Shown in pieces: positions 10,578-21,849 of a DNA stretch of 64,000 nucleotides; the first letter of the stretch is position 1; every line of letters begins with the position of its first letter. This stretch comes from Lolium rigidum (lineage: Eukaryota; Streptophyta; Magnoliopsida; Poales; Poaceae): the NCBI RefSeq assembly GCF_022539505.1, contig NC_061508.1, positions 64,613,754-64,677,753 on the forward strand. The letters run 5' to 3'. Both the position numbers and the translations under genes were made by a program. The notes under the pieces are model-generated. The model saw only the letters and a list, made by a program, of their open reading frames with translations. It searched no databases and was not told the DNA's origin.

Positions 10578-11449
10578 GGTAGGGCAATGGACGTGGAGCA
10601 GCCGGCTAGAAGTTGGCCGGCTCGCGGCTAAGGCTGGCTGAGGAGCAGCCGGCTGGAGCCGTGGCCGGCTGCTTCGGAAGCCGGCTGGCTCTAAGTCCTA
10701 GTCGGCCTGGCTACGGCCGTCTGCGCTGTGGCTGGGCCGGCTTCTACAAGCCATATCCGACTGGGGTTCACACCTCAGACCGACTCGAGGCTGGCGAGTC
10801 TTGCATGAGAAGGAACTGAGCAGGTGGTCCGGGTTCGCAGGTCCACGCTGACCTCCTCTCCCGTAAAGCGCGGGGCACTGTAGAGCAATAGTGCCACGCG
10901 GCGGACAGGCCATCATGGCGTACGTCGATCCGTACCGGCTACAGGGCATGATGGCGACAGAGACACTTCCTCTCCATACCGCTGACTCCGGCAGGCGGAT
11001 GGGACAGGCCATGAGGCCTCAACGGCTCCTGACGTCAACGCCTCGGGAAGGAGCAGAAGCCGAAGCCGGCCAGTTGGCCACTAGTTCTTAGGGACTTCAT
11101 TGTAAAGTGCCAGCGCCTATATAAGCTGCACTACCCCCCTCGTGCAGGGAGGATCGATTATTCTTACTTCATTCACTCTTAGCGCTACTCGAGGAGAGAG
11201 ACCTTTGTCTACCTTAACCTCCCCGAGCAGCCGGATACAGCTCTAGGAGCACCATTGTACTGTGTGATCACCATATACACTCATAGCAGGAGTAGAGGTG
11301 TTACCTCCACGGGAGGGCCTCGAACCTGGGTACGTTGACCGTGTCACTCGTCCCCATACCCGCATCCGGATACCACCGTGAGACCATCTAGGAACCACCT
11401 TCGATTAGCCACCCTATGGCATATGCCGTGACGATACCACGACAGTTGA
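10578..11449 (+). mobile_element. LTR of a second retrotransposon (plus orientation), possibly solo
   Basis: A GC-rich region with repeated AGCCGGCT motifs, a TATA box CCTATATAAGC near 11117, and a terminus ...GATACCACGACA at 11449. The adjoining sequence from 11450 is minus-strand gag of another Gypsy element (codons for Ser-Thr-Ile-Glu-Val-His), so this LTR interrupts that gag. The left end is in the gap, so no target duplication can be tested. Confidence 0.55.
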
Positions 11450-12693
11450 AGAGAATGTACCTCAATTGTGGATGAAGGAGGAGTTATCTTACATAAATCT
11501 TCTATGGGAGGTAAATTCTTCACATCTTCAGATTTAATACCTTTCTTTTTAAGAGATTTCTTGGCTTCCCTCATATCTTCATCATTTAATTCAATCATAC
11601 CCCTCTTCTTCAATATTGGTGTTGGGGTTGGTTCAGGTGTAGTCCAATCATCATGATTTTGGCTTATTATAGCCATTAATTCTTCGACTTCGCCTGGAGT
11701 TCTTTTCCTGAAAACACAACCAGCACAACTATCCAGGTATGCCCTAGACTCAATGGTTAGTCCACTATAAAATATATCAAGTAAGTCATGTTTTTCCAAA
11801 TCGTGTCCAGGCCGAGCTCTAAGAAGAGAGCAAAACCTTGCCCAAGCTTCAGGAAATTTCTCTCCATCTTCCTGGTTAAAACTATAAAATTTTTGCAAAG
11901 CAATATGTTGAGCACTAGCAGGAAAATATTTTCGAAAGAAAACATCAAGCAAACCACTTGGACTATCAATAGAATCAGGAGGCAAACTATTATACCAAGT
12001 TTTAGCATCATCCTTTAATGAGAAAGGAAAAAATTTAGCAACAAAATAAGTATGCTTCTTGATATCATCAGAAAACAAGCTACTCAAAGTAGAAAGCTCA
12101 TTCATGTGCTCTACATCAATTTCTTTTGCAGTACCACAAAAAGGTGTTTTGTCAACAATAGATATATGAGATAAATCAAGAGAAAAATCATAATCCTTAT
12201 CCTTAATGTTTATAGGAGATGTGGCAAATTTAGGATCAGGAGACAGTTTATATCTAACAACATGTTGTGCAAGAAGCTTTTTAATGTTACTTGCACCAGT
12301 AGTAGCATTACATTTATCAATAAAATCATCATCAAGTTCCACATAATCTTCATCAGGATCATCACTAGAGTGTTCAACAGACTCAGGTGAATTAACAGGT
12401 GTAACAGTATTTTCATTAGGAATTTCAGTATTTTCAATTTGTCTAGACCTAGCAATTGTAGCATCTAGAAAAGGACCTAATGAACCATTATCATCAAGCA
12501 CAGTAGAAGCATCATCAAAATTATAAGAGGAATTTTCAGATTCAGCAGAAGTACCAACACGTGAAGCTTGTGGTGGTGAAACAAGTTGACTTATCACAGA
12601 TGGTGAATCAAGAGCAGCAGAGGTACTCGGAGTTGTACCTTTTCTTGTAGTGGATGGTAATATGGCGACTTTAGCATCGCGAGGTTTACCCAT
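11450..12693 (-). pseudogene. Gypsy (Athila-type) gag, 3'-truncated
   Basis: An open minus-strand frame starts at ATG 12693. It encodes an acidic serine-rich N-terminus followed by the retrotransposon gag core (KFFPFSLKDDAKTWYNSLPP, FRKYFPAS, FYSFNQEDGEKFPEAWARF, LLDIFYSGL), then a basic Lys-rich part. This is the capsid-like protein of Athila/Sabrina-type elements. The recognisable gag stops near 11450 where another LTR is inserted. The frame runs on to 11344 through foreign sequence, so the last 35 codons are not gag. No protease, RT or integrase of this element remains here. Confidence 0.8.
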
Positions 12694-12751
12694 GATGGAG
12701 GATTTGAAGCGAACAATATCAATTCAGGTGAACTTGCAAATAAAGCTATGC

Positions 12752-12769
12752 TCCCCGGCAACGGCGCCA
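12752..12769 (-). other. Primer-binding site of the Athila-type Gypsy element
   Basis: Minus strand reads TGGCGCCGTTGCCGGGGA, the Asp-tRNA-type primer site of Athila-like elements. It lies between the LTR end (12781) and the gag start (12693), 11 bases from the LTR. Confidence 0.8.
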
Positions 12770-12780
12770 GAAAATAGTCT

Positions 12781-13140
12781 TGATGACCCACAAGTATAGG
12801 GGATCGCAACAGTCTTCGAGGGAAGTAAAACCCAATTTATTGATTCGACACACGGGGAGCCAAAGAATATTTGTAAGCCTTAACAGCGGAGTTGTCAATT
12901 CAGCTACACCCGGAAACAGACTTGCTCGCAATAGTTTATCAGTAGCAACAGTTTTATAGCAGTAGCAGTAGTGAAATATAAGCAGAGTGTAATAAAGACA
13001 GTAGTAGTGATTATAGTAAACATCAGGATTAAAATACTGTAGGCATAGGGATGGATGAACGGGCGCTGCATGGATAAGATAACTCATGTAATAATCAAGA
13101 CAAGGCATTTGCAGATAATAATAAAACAGTATCCATGACC
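12781..13140 (-). mobile_element. 3' part of the 5' LTR of the Athila-type element
   Basis: On the minus strand this sequence leads into the primer site and ends ...GGGTCATCA. It is typical of a very abundant Triticeae Gypsy LTR (Sabrina/WHAM-like; exact family not verified). Only about 360 bp is present: at about 13140 it abuts gag of a different Gypsy element, so its U3 side is deleted. Confidence 0.65.
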
Positions 13141-13597
13141 TCGGCTCCTGCTGCCCATCATATTTAGCGGCATCAGTAGAAGTAGGTTTGAATCTTTTGG
13201 GGGGCATTGTCTCGCGGATCTTGCAGCTTAAATAATCAGCTCCCCTCATCTCGCCGTCGTACTCCTGGATTTCCTCGGAATCATCACTGTCGTATTCTTC
13301 TCTTGCCGCTCGCCGTCGCCTAGCTCTGTCGATCCTGCTCTGAGTAATTTCATCTCGAGCGTCTCTCGAACGGTGCCTTGAACCGCTAGCTTGAAGTGTA
13401 GATTTTTCTTTCCGCGGAACCAGTTTATCTCCAAGGATTGCGAGGCTTTCCAGGGCACCCCGATGAGCTCGGGCCATAGGACCTTCGGGTGCTGGTTGCT
13501 GGTTGATTAAATATGCCACGAGGTTGAGGGTTTCTCCTTCGACGGTCTTTGGTCTCAACATACCCGCAGTGTCCGTGGTCATGAAGGACTTGGATAG

Positions 13598-15229
13598 CAC
13601 TAGTAGGAAAAGCCTTATCAGTGGCACACCAAAAAGTGATTCTGTGGCGCACGGGCGGTGCGCCACAGAATTCTCGCCACAAAAATAAGGTTTCTATGGC
13701 GCACCGGCCCATGCGCCACAGAAAGTCTTATTTCTGTGGCGCACCGATGGTGGTGCGCCACAGAAACTTATTTCTGTGGCGCACCAACGGTGGTGCACCA
13801 CAGAATTTTTTTTTTGAAATTCAAAAAAAAATGGCGGCCAGATCTAGATCTAGATCTGGGGCCGCCGATTTTTTTAATTTTTTTTTGATATTTCACTGGA
13901 AGGTAGCCAGAGGTGGGTGGACGGCCGAAGGAGGAGGAGGAGGAGGAAGTGGTGGTGGTGGTGGTTGTGGTGGTGGAGGAGGTGGTGGTGGAGGTGGTGG
14001 TGGTGGAGGTGGTGGTGGTGGTGGAGGTGGTGGAGGTGGTGGAGGTGGTGGTGGTGGTGGTGGAGGAGGAGGTGGTGGTGGAGGAAGAGGAGGTGGTGGT
14101 GGAGGAGGAGAAGGTGGTCGTCGCCGGAGTAGGAGGAGGAGGAGGCCGACCGGAGGAGGAGGTCGCCGGAGTAGGAGGCCGGCCCCGGAGGAGGTGGTTG
14201 TTGTGGTGGAGGAGGAGGAGGGGGCCGGCCGGAGAAGGTGGTGGTGGAGGAGGAGGAGGCCGGCCGCCGGAGGTGGTGGTGGTGGTGGAGGAGGAGGAGG
14301 AGGAGGAGGAGGAGAAGGAGGAGGAGGAGGAGAAGTGGAGGAGAAGTTTGCATCCAAGGAGGAGAAGTGAGGAGAACTGAGGAGAAGTGGAGGAGTAGTG
14401 AGGAGAAGTGGAGGAGAGGAGGGCGGCAGAAAATTCAAATTTTGGACGTTAATTCTGTGGCGCATGGGCACTTGGTGCGCCACAGATTTTTTTTCCTTTT
14501 TTTGTATTTTGCAGCAAAAAACCTTTAACTGGCCGTAACTTTTTACTCTTTTTGAATTTGGCGATTCTAAAAATTGTCCAACCGGGATCATTTTGGCAAT
14601 TCGGATTTAGAATTTTTGTGGGATCATTTTGATATATTGTGCGTCTTTTTTCGAGTTCGTATGCAATCCGAAATCCAGTTTGATGATTTTCCCACACAAT
14701 TTTGCAAAAAAAGTCGAAATTTATGTTTGTTAATTTTCAGTGGTAAAACATGACATCATACATGGGCATCTTGAAGGAATTTATTTTTTGAAAATTCTAT
14801 CTATTTCTTTCATTTTTTTCCGAGGTAAAAAAGGCGATCCACGGGGGGGGGGGGGAGTTGCGTGGGGAGCCAAAATAACTTCTGTGGCACATGGAACTCA
14901 TGTGCGCCACAGAAATGTGTAGTTTCTGTGGTGCACCATCCCACATGCGCCACAAAAAGTCTTAATTCAGTGACGCACCAGGACTAGTGCGCCACTAAAT
15001 GTCTTATTTCTGTGACGCACGCGGTCCTGTGCGCCACAGAAATAGTGAAACCAATGATTGGGGCTGGCCCCACCTCATTTCTGTGGCGCATGGATTGTTG
15101 GTGCGCCACAAAATTAAGCTATTTTTGTGGCGCACCGTACCTGGTGCGCCACAAAATAACTTTCTGTGGCGCATTTTTAGTGGTGCGCCACAGAATTAAG
15201 CTCCACCTATAAGCGTTTTCCTACTGGTG
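13598..15229. mobile_element. Non-autonomous CACTA element with hairpin subterminal repeats
   Basis: 1632 bp beginning CACTAGTAGGAAAAG and ending CTTTTCCTACTGGTG-like (GCGTTTTCCTACTGGTG), flanked by the 3-bp target duplication TAG (13595-13597, 15230-15232). Both are diagnostic of CACTA transposons. No transposase is encoded. Both ends carry arrays of short palindromes in which TTCTGTGGCGCAC faces GTGCGCCACAGAA across 6-10 bases: at least four on the left (13640-13805) and about eight on the right (14450-15205). The centre is a GGT/GGA-rich tract. The element sits inside the Gypsy gag at 13140-16189, so it is the younger insertion. Confidence 0.92.
13926..14345. repeat. GGT/GGA-rich low-complexity core of the CACTA element
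   Basis: About 420 bp of mixed GGT, GGA and GTC/CGG triplets. All three plus-strand frames and two minus-strand frames stay open (poly-Gly, Val/Glu, Trp/Arg, poly-Pro, His/Leu). This is a composition effect and not evidence for a protein. Confidence 0.9.
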
Positions 15230-16229
15230 TAGGTTTGACGTTATTTCCCTCGCATCATCCTCTCAGAGTCTAGATAACCTTGAACAATGCCTCCCTACAC
15301 TGTGACTGCTTCGAGAGGCGCTTCCATGCGAGGCCCTCCGATGCTCACTAGATTGATCTGCTGCAAGTATGCGATGATTGAGATTGGCCTGCTCGTTTGA
15401 TAACCGTACTCGATTCCTCTCCAAGATTCTCCGGTACGCATTAAGAGTTCTAACCGAAGTTCCGGCAGGAAGTGGCGTGTTGTTGGTTATGGCGTCTCGA
15501 GCTGCTTCCCACTCTTCCTCTGCGATAGTATAATCTCTATCATCGTTACTGGCGCTATTCTCGGAGTTGCGTCGCCTGTTGGCGTGTGGAGTGCGATCTC
15601 CTTCTTCTCCTCCTCCGTTCCCCGTGCGTCCTGCATTGAGGATAGCATAGATCTGGTGGTGCGCCATCCTCCAAGTGGCTGTCCTAATAGCATTGTCGAT
15701 GCTTTCTTCTCCTGACGAATATCCGGCACTGCAGACGAACGGGGTATCGCTTGATCCCAATCCATGCCTGGTATCACAGTTTAAGCAGTAGTATGAGGTC
15801 ATATCGGATGACTCAGAGTCATCGGATCCAACTAACATAGATGATATCAACCGAGGGGCGGGTGACGGGTAAGATTTTGTTGACGCTGTCAGACCAGCCG
15901 ACAGATCAATTGACGACGACGTGGTCGATTCTGCGATTGGTGAAGACAACTTTCTTGCTGATTTGGAGACAAATGGCTCAAGCAGTCGAAGGACCCCTTC
16001 CGTATTGATGTTATAGTGGACACTTCCAAACTTCAAGCCTAAGCCTCCTTACAGATCCGAAAAGGTCGGGCGTGACGATTCGTTATGTGGGGTAAACTCG
16101 AAGGACCCGAATCGAATCGAGCTCCCCGAGCTTGGCGACGAAGAAGCCGGCGGAGACGTCGGCGGTGTTGACGAAGCTGCCGATGACATGATCGAACTTG
16201 ACGATGTTGGGTCTTGTGCCAACAGGGTT

Positions 16230-16247
16230 CCCACAGACGGCGCCAAT
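16230..16247 (-). other. Primer-binding site of the second Gypsy element
   Basis: Minus strand reads ATTGGCGCCGTCTGTGGG directly after the LTR terminus ...CTCTCGACA. This sits between the LTR (16248-18235) and the gag ATG at 16189. Confidence 0.7.
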
Positions 16248-18235
16248 TGTCGAGAGTACTCCCCGGCAATGCCCTCCGTTTGGGGCTTAGGATAGATGGA
16301 ATCTTGATGTCTACGCACGCTTCTTTTCCTTTAGACAGTGTTGGGCCTCCAAGAGCAGAGGTTTGTAGAACAGCAGCAAGTTTCCCTTAAGTGAATCACC
16401 CAAGGTTTATCGAACTCAGGGAGGTAGAGGACAAAGATATCCCTCTCAAGCAACCCTGCAATCACGATACAAGAAGTCGCTTGTGTCCCCAACACACCTA
16501 ATACACTTGTCAGATGTATAGGTGCACTAGTTCGGCGAAGAGATAGTGAGATGCAAGTGATATGGATGAATATGAGTGGTAATAGCAATCTGAAATAAAT
16601 ATGGCAGCGAGTAAACATGCAACAGAACAGTAAATAAACGGAGTTTCGATGCTTGGAAACAAGGCCTAGGGATCATACTTTCACTAGTGGACACTCTCAA
16701 CATTGATCACATAACTGAATAAACAAATACTACTTTCTCTACACTCTCTTGTTGGATGACAAACACCATTCATTGTGTAGGGCTACAAGAGCACCTCAAT
16801 GCCGGAGTTAACAAGCTCCACAACATTCGATGTTCATATTTAAGTAACCTTAGAGTGCATGATAGACCAACGCAATTATACCGAGTACTAACATAGCATG
16901 CATACTCTCAACATCAGCTATGAAAGGGGGAATAGATCACATCAATACTATCATAGTAATAGTTAACTTCATAATCTACAAGAGATCACAATCATAACCT
17001 ATACCAAGTACTTCATGATGCACACACCTGTCAACATTACATCATGGAGGAGGAATAGACTACTTTAATAACATCACCAGAGTAACACATAGATGATATT
17101 CAACTAGATCACAAAGAGAGAGATGAACCACATAGCTACGGTAGAGCCCTCAGCCTCGGGGAGAATTACTCCCTCCTCATCATAGGAGACAGCAGCGTTG
17201 ATGAAGATGGCGGTGGTGTCGATGGAGATGCCTTTCCGGGGCAATTCCCCGTCCCGGCGGCGTGCCGGAACAGACACTTCTGTCCCCCGAATTGGAGTTT
17301 CGCGATAGCGGCGGCTCTGGAAGGTTTTCTGGTGTTTCGTCAATCCGTGTCGAAGTTTTAGGTCAGGACGGCTTAAATAGGCGAAGAGGCGGAGTCGGAG
17401 GGGCCACGGAGGTCCCACACCCTAGGGGGCGCACCCCCCTGGGCCGCGCCGCCACCACGTGTGGGGCCCCCAGGGCTCCCCTCTGGTGCCTCTCCGGTGT
17501 TCTGGAAGCTTCCGGGAAAAATAAGGTTATGGGCGTTGATTTCGTCCGATTCCGAGAATATTTCCTTTGTAGGATTTCTGAAACCAAAAACAGCAGAAAA
17601 CAACAACTGGCCCTTCGGCATCTCGTCAATAGGTTAGTTCTGGAAAACGCATCAAAACGAAATAAAGTGTGAACAAAACATGTAGGTATTGTCATAAAAC
17701 AAGCATGGAACATCAGAAATTATAGATACGTTGGAGACGTATCAAATCCTGTAGGCTGACACGAGACATCGGTTATCAAATAAGCGGGGAGAGCGATTTA
17801 CCCAGGTTCGGGGCCCTCGATGAGGTAAAACCCTTACGTCCCGCATGTCTGATCTTGATTATGAAAATATCGGGTTACAATGGGGTGCCGAAGGTTTCGG
17901 CTATGATCTCATCGAGAGACTAAGTTCTGTAATGACCTAGCCCTAGACTTGCGTTGGCTATGATTACTATGATTGCGTGTGTCCCTCGGCAGCCCCTCTC
18001 CTTGCCCTTATAGTGGGAGCCAGGTCTCGAGAGTACTGTCCGGGTACGACTAGGTTACAAAGAGCCCTAGATCTAAACTTTCCTTGTATTCTTCGTCTTC
18101 TTGCCTTGTCCTTCAAGAATCCTTCTTCGGAACCAACGTAACGGCCCACCTAGTCGTCGAGTGCCTTCATGGGCCCCTGGCTGGGCGGTAAGAGGTAGTA
18201 CAATACTAGTTACCCGAAGGGTAATGCCCACATCA
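16248..18235 (-). mobile_element. 5' LTR of the second Gypsy element, split by a solo LTR
   Basis: On the minus strand the LTR begins TGATGTGGGCATTACCC at 18235 and ends ...CTCTCGACA at 16248. It is interrupted by a foreign solo LTR at 16305-17744; without it the LTR is about 550 bp. A possible TATA on the minus strand (CACTATAAGGGC) is near 18010. It feeds into the primer site and gag, giving the element minus orientation. Its outer flank at 18236 is the CACTA element's TNP2 sequence, so the retrotransposon inserted into that CACTA. Confidence 0.75.
16305..17744 (-). mobile_element. Solo LTR of an abundant Gypsy family, nested
   Basis: 1440 bp reading TGATACGTCTCCAACG... on the minus strand and ending ...GTAGACATCA. 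It is flanked by a near-perfect 5-bp duplication, AATCT (16300-16304) and AATCC (17745-17749). No internal coding sequence, primer site or second LTR adjoins it, which indicates loss of the interior by LTR-LTR recombination. The TGATACGTCTCC start is characteristic of a very common Triticeae Gypsy group. A minus-strand TATA-like ATTTAAGC lies near 17371. Confidence 0.85.
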
Positions 18236-18241
18236 CCGGGC

Positions 18242-18909
18242 GAAACCAAAAACGATAAATACTGGGGTCTTCATCAAAGGAGCCAATAACTTTGATTACT
18301 ACGGAAGGTTACAAAGTGTATACGAGCTGGCATTCAATCGTACGAACATGCAACTCAATATCGTCGTGTTCAACTGTCATTGGTTCAACCCAATAGGTGG
18401 ACGGAGAAGTGATAAGTCCATTGGGTTAGTTGAAGTTAGGCCTTCAACCACCTATAGCGGAGCCGATGTCTTTGTTGTGGCTCACCAAGCCAAGCAAGTT
18501 TATTATTTGCCCTACCCATGCCAGAAAGCGGAACTCAAGGGTTGGGAAGTCGTCTTCCAGGTATCGCCACATGGTAACCTACCAATTCCCTCTGAGGAAG
18601 ATTACAACAACATTGACCCTGTGACATACGTGGGGATTTTCTATCAAGAGGAACAGGACTTCGGGAATATATTTTAGAACCGTTTGTTGAAGAGGACCTC
18701 GGGAACGATGCAGGAACTCGTGGTGAGTCAGTGGTGGATCTAAAGGACATATCTATGCTCGAGAAGTTACTTGAGGCGACAATTATGATGAGCCTCCACC
18801 CATCGACCCTTCAACTTTGTACTCAAAAGATAGTGATAGTGATAGTGAGAAAGAGAAAGAGAAAGAGACAGAGTATGAGAGTCAGAGTGAGAGTGATGAT
18901 GGCTGGTGA
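18242..18909 (+). pseudogene. CACTA TNP2 transposase C-terminus (DUF4216 region)
   Basis: The segment begins ETKNDKYWG, then shifts frame by one base near 18265. It continues as FIKGANNFDYYGRLQSVYEL, VVFNCHWFNP, GLVEVRPSTTYSGADVFVVA and QVYYLPYP, the DUF4216 signature at the end of plant En/Spm TNP2 transposases. The frame stops at 18675-18677. Acidic tail sequence with Ser-Asp and Lys-Glu runs continues in shifted frames to about 18909 (SDSDSEKEKEKE). The catalytic DDE part lies upstream and is absent. TNP2 catalyses excision and integration; this copy cannot. Confidence 0.8.
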
Positions 18910-19100
18910 GCGTCTTTTATTCTTAGTATTTATTTGTCAACATGCTTCTTAATTGCATTGTGTCTTTTATTCTTAGTATCTTCATTTTATTTGTCAACAT
19001 GCTTCTTAATTGCATTGTGCCTTTTATTCTTAGTATCTTCATTTTATTATGTCTTTGTGCTTAACTGTTTTCTTTTTCTCAATGTAGGTGACTGAACAAT

Positions 19101-21598
19101 ATGAGCAGCGGCAAGGAAGACTCGGCGAGCTTGCTTAGGACGATGGCGCAGGTGAAGAGGAATATTCCTAGAGCGCCTAGACGGAGTGATCGACCCACGG
19201 TGCCCAATCCGCGTTACGCTGATGGTACCGATGGACGAGGACGAGGAGGACGAGGACGAGGAGGACGAGGTGGAGGAAGAGGTGGCGGTGGGGTACACAT
19301 GGACTTTTACCCACCACCCTTCGCTTCTGGCGACATGGCTCCTGAGTTGTTCCTAGAGGGTCCGTCTAGTGCGGAGGTGGAGATGGAGACGGAGTCTACA
19401 CACGAGTCGGACTCTAGGGCTGAGTTGGAGGTGATGGAGGGTGGGGATGCGCTGAAGCCCTTGAAGATTCGTGGAGAAGCGAAAGTCCCCGAGGCGAGGA
19501 AGGAGCCTAAGACCCATGATGAGAAGGCCCTTATCATTCCTTCGGGCGATGAGTAAGTGTACTACTTTAGAAATTTCGAACATGTATTTTCATCTTGGTC
19601 ATAATAAACAATTTGGCATGTGTACTAATGTGTGATTTATTTGCAACAACTGGACATGGGAGGCCAAGCCCCCTCGCCTGCCTAACAGCTTGCTTGGGGC
19701 TCTAATTAAGAAGTTTTGGCCGGGCATATACACTCCCCTTAGCACGGTCCCCGGTGGCGAGACGAAGCTAGCCACTACTTGGGTGGACTATGAGGATGCC
19801 CCTGCCGTAGGCTTCGCGACAGCTGCTGAGGCTGTGACCACCAAGTTTTGGGTAAGACATATATTTCTCGAGCACCGTTCATAGTTGATGACCCTAATGT
19901 GCTAACTCATGACTTTCACAACTGATTTATGCATGATTGAAGTGCTTCTATCGTGTGGACCTGAAGGTTGATTGGCAGGCGCGTCTCACTTTGCGTGCCG
20001 CTTGTGAGAGGTTGACACCGCAGCAGTGGTACAACTAAAAGGTCACCTCCGCTAGTGGCTTCTGGGCTCAAGGGTAAGAGGGTCAAGAAGGAGTACTATG
20101 TCGGTAACGAGCCTATGGAGGAATGGGCAATGACCATTGAGGAGTACATGTCGGTGAGTAAAATGTCAATGAGATTCTACATTGCTGCTAAGTTTCCATT
20201 GGATTATCTTGAGTTGAGTATTGCATTTTCAGGTTTGTCCCGAGTGGGCCGAGCCGCATAAGGAGGAATGGGAGGAGCTGATTAGGGCGAGGTGGCTCAA
20301 GATGGATGAGGAGTTTGCAGCCGTGTCGAGGCGTAACATGGATAGGCACCGGTGGCACACACTGCGCGGGAAACCGCGACTACAACCGCTACAAGGGGAA
20401 AGTGGTATGTATATACATGGAATGACCTTCTTTCATTTCCCGTCATGTTACATTTGTGATACGCATAACCTTTCTTTTCGTGATGCAGTTGGCCGAGGCA
20501 GCACCTGGGGTGGTGCTTCATGATCCCGAGATATATGACATGATGCGGACGAAGACGAAGCCCAATCCCGCATTGCATCAGCCCCAGTACTACGGCAATG
20601 CCAAGGCCGCCAAGGATGACTACTGCGACATGGTGAGGTCTCGTCACCCATATGTGGATGACCCCTTGCGCATGCCGACCGACGAGGAGTCGTTGGTCCT
20701 GTCGGGGCGCGGGCGTAGGCATGGCCGTTACCCCTTTCTGAATAAGGCGGTCAAGCCTACCCCAGCCACGAGCTACACGTGTCTCACGCATACCCTCACC
20801 GCCGACAGCCCCCAGCCTCGTCCCCGGCATGCTCGTCCACCCGCCTACGATGTAAGTTTTCCTCATTTGCATCCTCTTTCCGGTTTTCGTTCCTACATGG
20901 CTAAGTGTTGATGAGATTCATTGTTTCTGAAATTATAGCCTGAGTTCGAGGCGGCTTTCGAAGCCTGTAATGAAGCGTATCAGCAGGCCTCTGCGCAGTG
21001 GAATAAGCAGCATACGGCCTACATGGCGTATATATAAGTAAGTTCGAATCTTTCTTTTCGCAAGTAGATAACAAGTCTCAGTTTGATGCTTTATTTCTGC
21101 AAAGCCTGATTTGTAACCTATCTTGCAGGCACTGATGATTTCTTTGGCTACTGGTACACCGCCACCGGCTCAAGTTCCCATGGCGGGGGAATCGCCTATC
21201 ATGCCATCGAGGGCAACTTTCTCTTTGACATACTACGGATCCACACCGGTAAGTTCTTTGCCAAACCGGTAGTTACCACTTTCCTTTGCCTCGCAAGTTG
21301 CTAACATGTAGGGAACATGTAGGGAACGGGATGCTCCGAGAACCAGGCCTCGCGGGGTGGGCGCGAGGTCACACCGGTTCATGAAGGTGGTTGGTCTCCT
21401 GGGTGTTCTGCTGGTGCCTCTGCTGGTGCCTCTCCGTCAACTTCTCCTGGGAGTACTCCCGGTGCCTCTCCGTCGACTTCTCCTGGGTGTACTCCCGGTG
21501 CTTCTCCAGCTGGTTCTTCTGGAGCGCAACCTCAGACCCGGTCTTCTCGTTTCGCCCACCTTGAGGGCGGATACACCCCGGCCGGGCCCTTCATGTAG
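19101..21598 (+). pseudogene. CACTA second ORF (Ptta/En/Spm plant transposase-type), multi-exon
   Basis: Exon 1 starts at ATG 19101 with an RG-rich stretch (GRGGRGRGGRGG, about 19230-19290) and an acidic region, ending at a GATGA|GTAAGT donor near 19551. Further blocks read LLGALIKKFWPGIYTP and TTWVDYEDAP (19650-19852), FYRVDLKVDWQARLTLR (from about 19943), EEWAMTIEEYMS (to 20153), WAEPHKEEWEELIRARW (from about 20234), PEIYDMMRTKTKPNPA and GRRHGRYPFLNK (20489-20850), and FEAAFEACNEAYQQASAQW (from 20940). The last exon, 21323-21598, has repeated PGxSPSTSPG motifs and ends GPFM. This matches the second CACTA gene (TNPA-like, proposed to bind subterminal repeats). An in-frame TAA after QQWYN near 20037 and a weak acceptor before 19647 suggest inactivation. 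Confidence 0.7.
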
Positions 21599-21849
21599 TC
21601 GGCTCACACTATGTATGCGCGCGCTTGCTACTACTATTCCGGTTATGCGCTAGCTACTACTATGTATTTGGACGACATGACACTCCTCTTGTATGCTATT
21701 ATGTGCACTATGTATGCTATTATGTGAATTATATGCTATTTTGATGAATTATGGCAAATTTGGTCGAATTGGATGAATTTGGGTGAATTTGGATGAATTT
21801 GGGTGAATTTGGTGAACCAGCTGGAAATGAGCAGCAGAAATAAAAAAAA

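Larger units (their letters stand above)
13140..16189 (-). pseudogene. Gag of a second Gypsy element, split by a CACTA insertion
   Basis: The minus-strand frame appears to start at ATG 16189 (MSSAASSTPPTSPP) and has an in-frame stop near 16050. It continues through a long hydrophilic region (about 16036-15263, with AEEEWEAARDAI and NAYRRILERNR) and is interrupted at 15229/13598 by the CACTA element. It resumes at 13594 with GMLRPKTVEGETLNLVAYL and runs to PKRFKPTSTDAAKYDG and QQEPRSWI near 13150, the beginning of the gag core. There it is cut off by the LTR piece at 12781-13140. The PPxRFKPT...AAKYDGxxxPxxWI pattern is typical of grass Gypsy gag. It is dead through a stop, an insertion and a truncation. 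Confidence 0.75.

Noticed and set aside
11344..11449. C-terminal 35 codons of the gag frame
   Set aside because: They lie in the adjoining LTR, so the frame runs on by chance.
13874..14370. Several overlapping Gly-, Pro-, His- and Trp-rich frames
   Set aside because: GGT/GGA low complexity inside a CACTA element, with no non-repetitive conserved part.
14880..15210. Regularly spaced palindromes resembling a CRISPR array
   Set aside because: Repeats are inverted pairs next to a CACTA terminus in plant DNA, spacers are 6-40 bases and irregular, and there are no cas genes.
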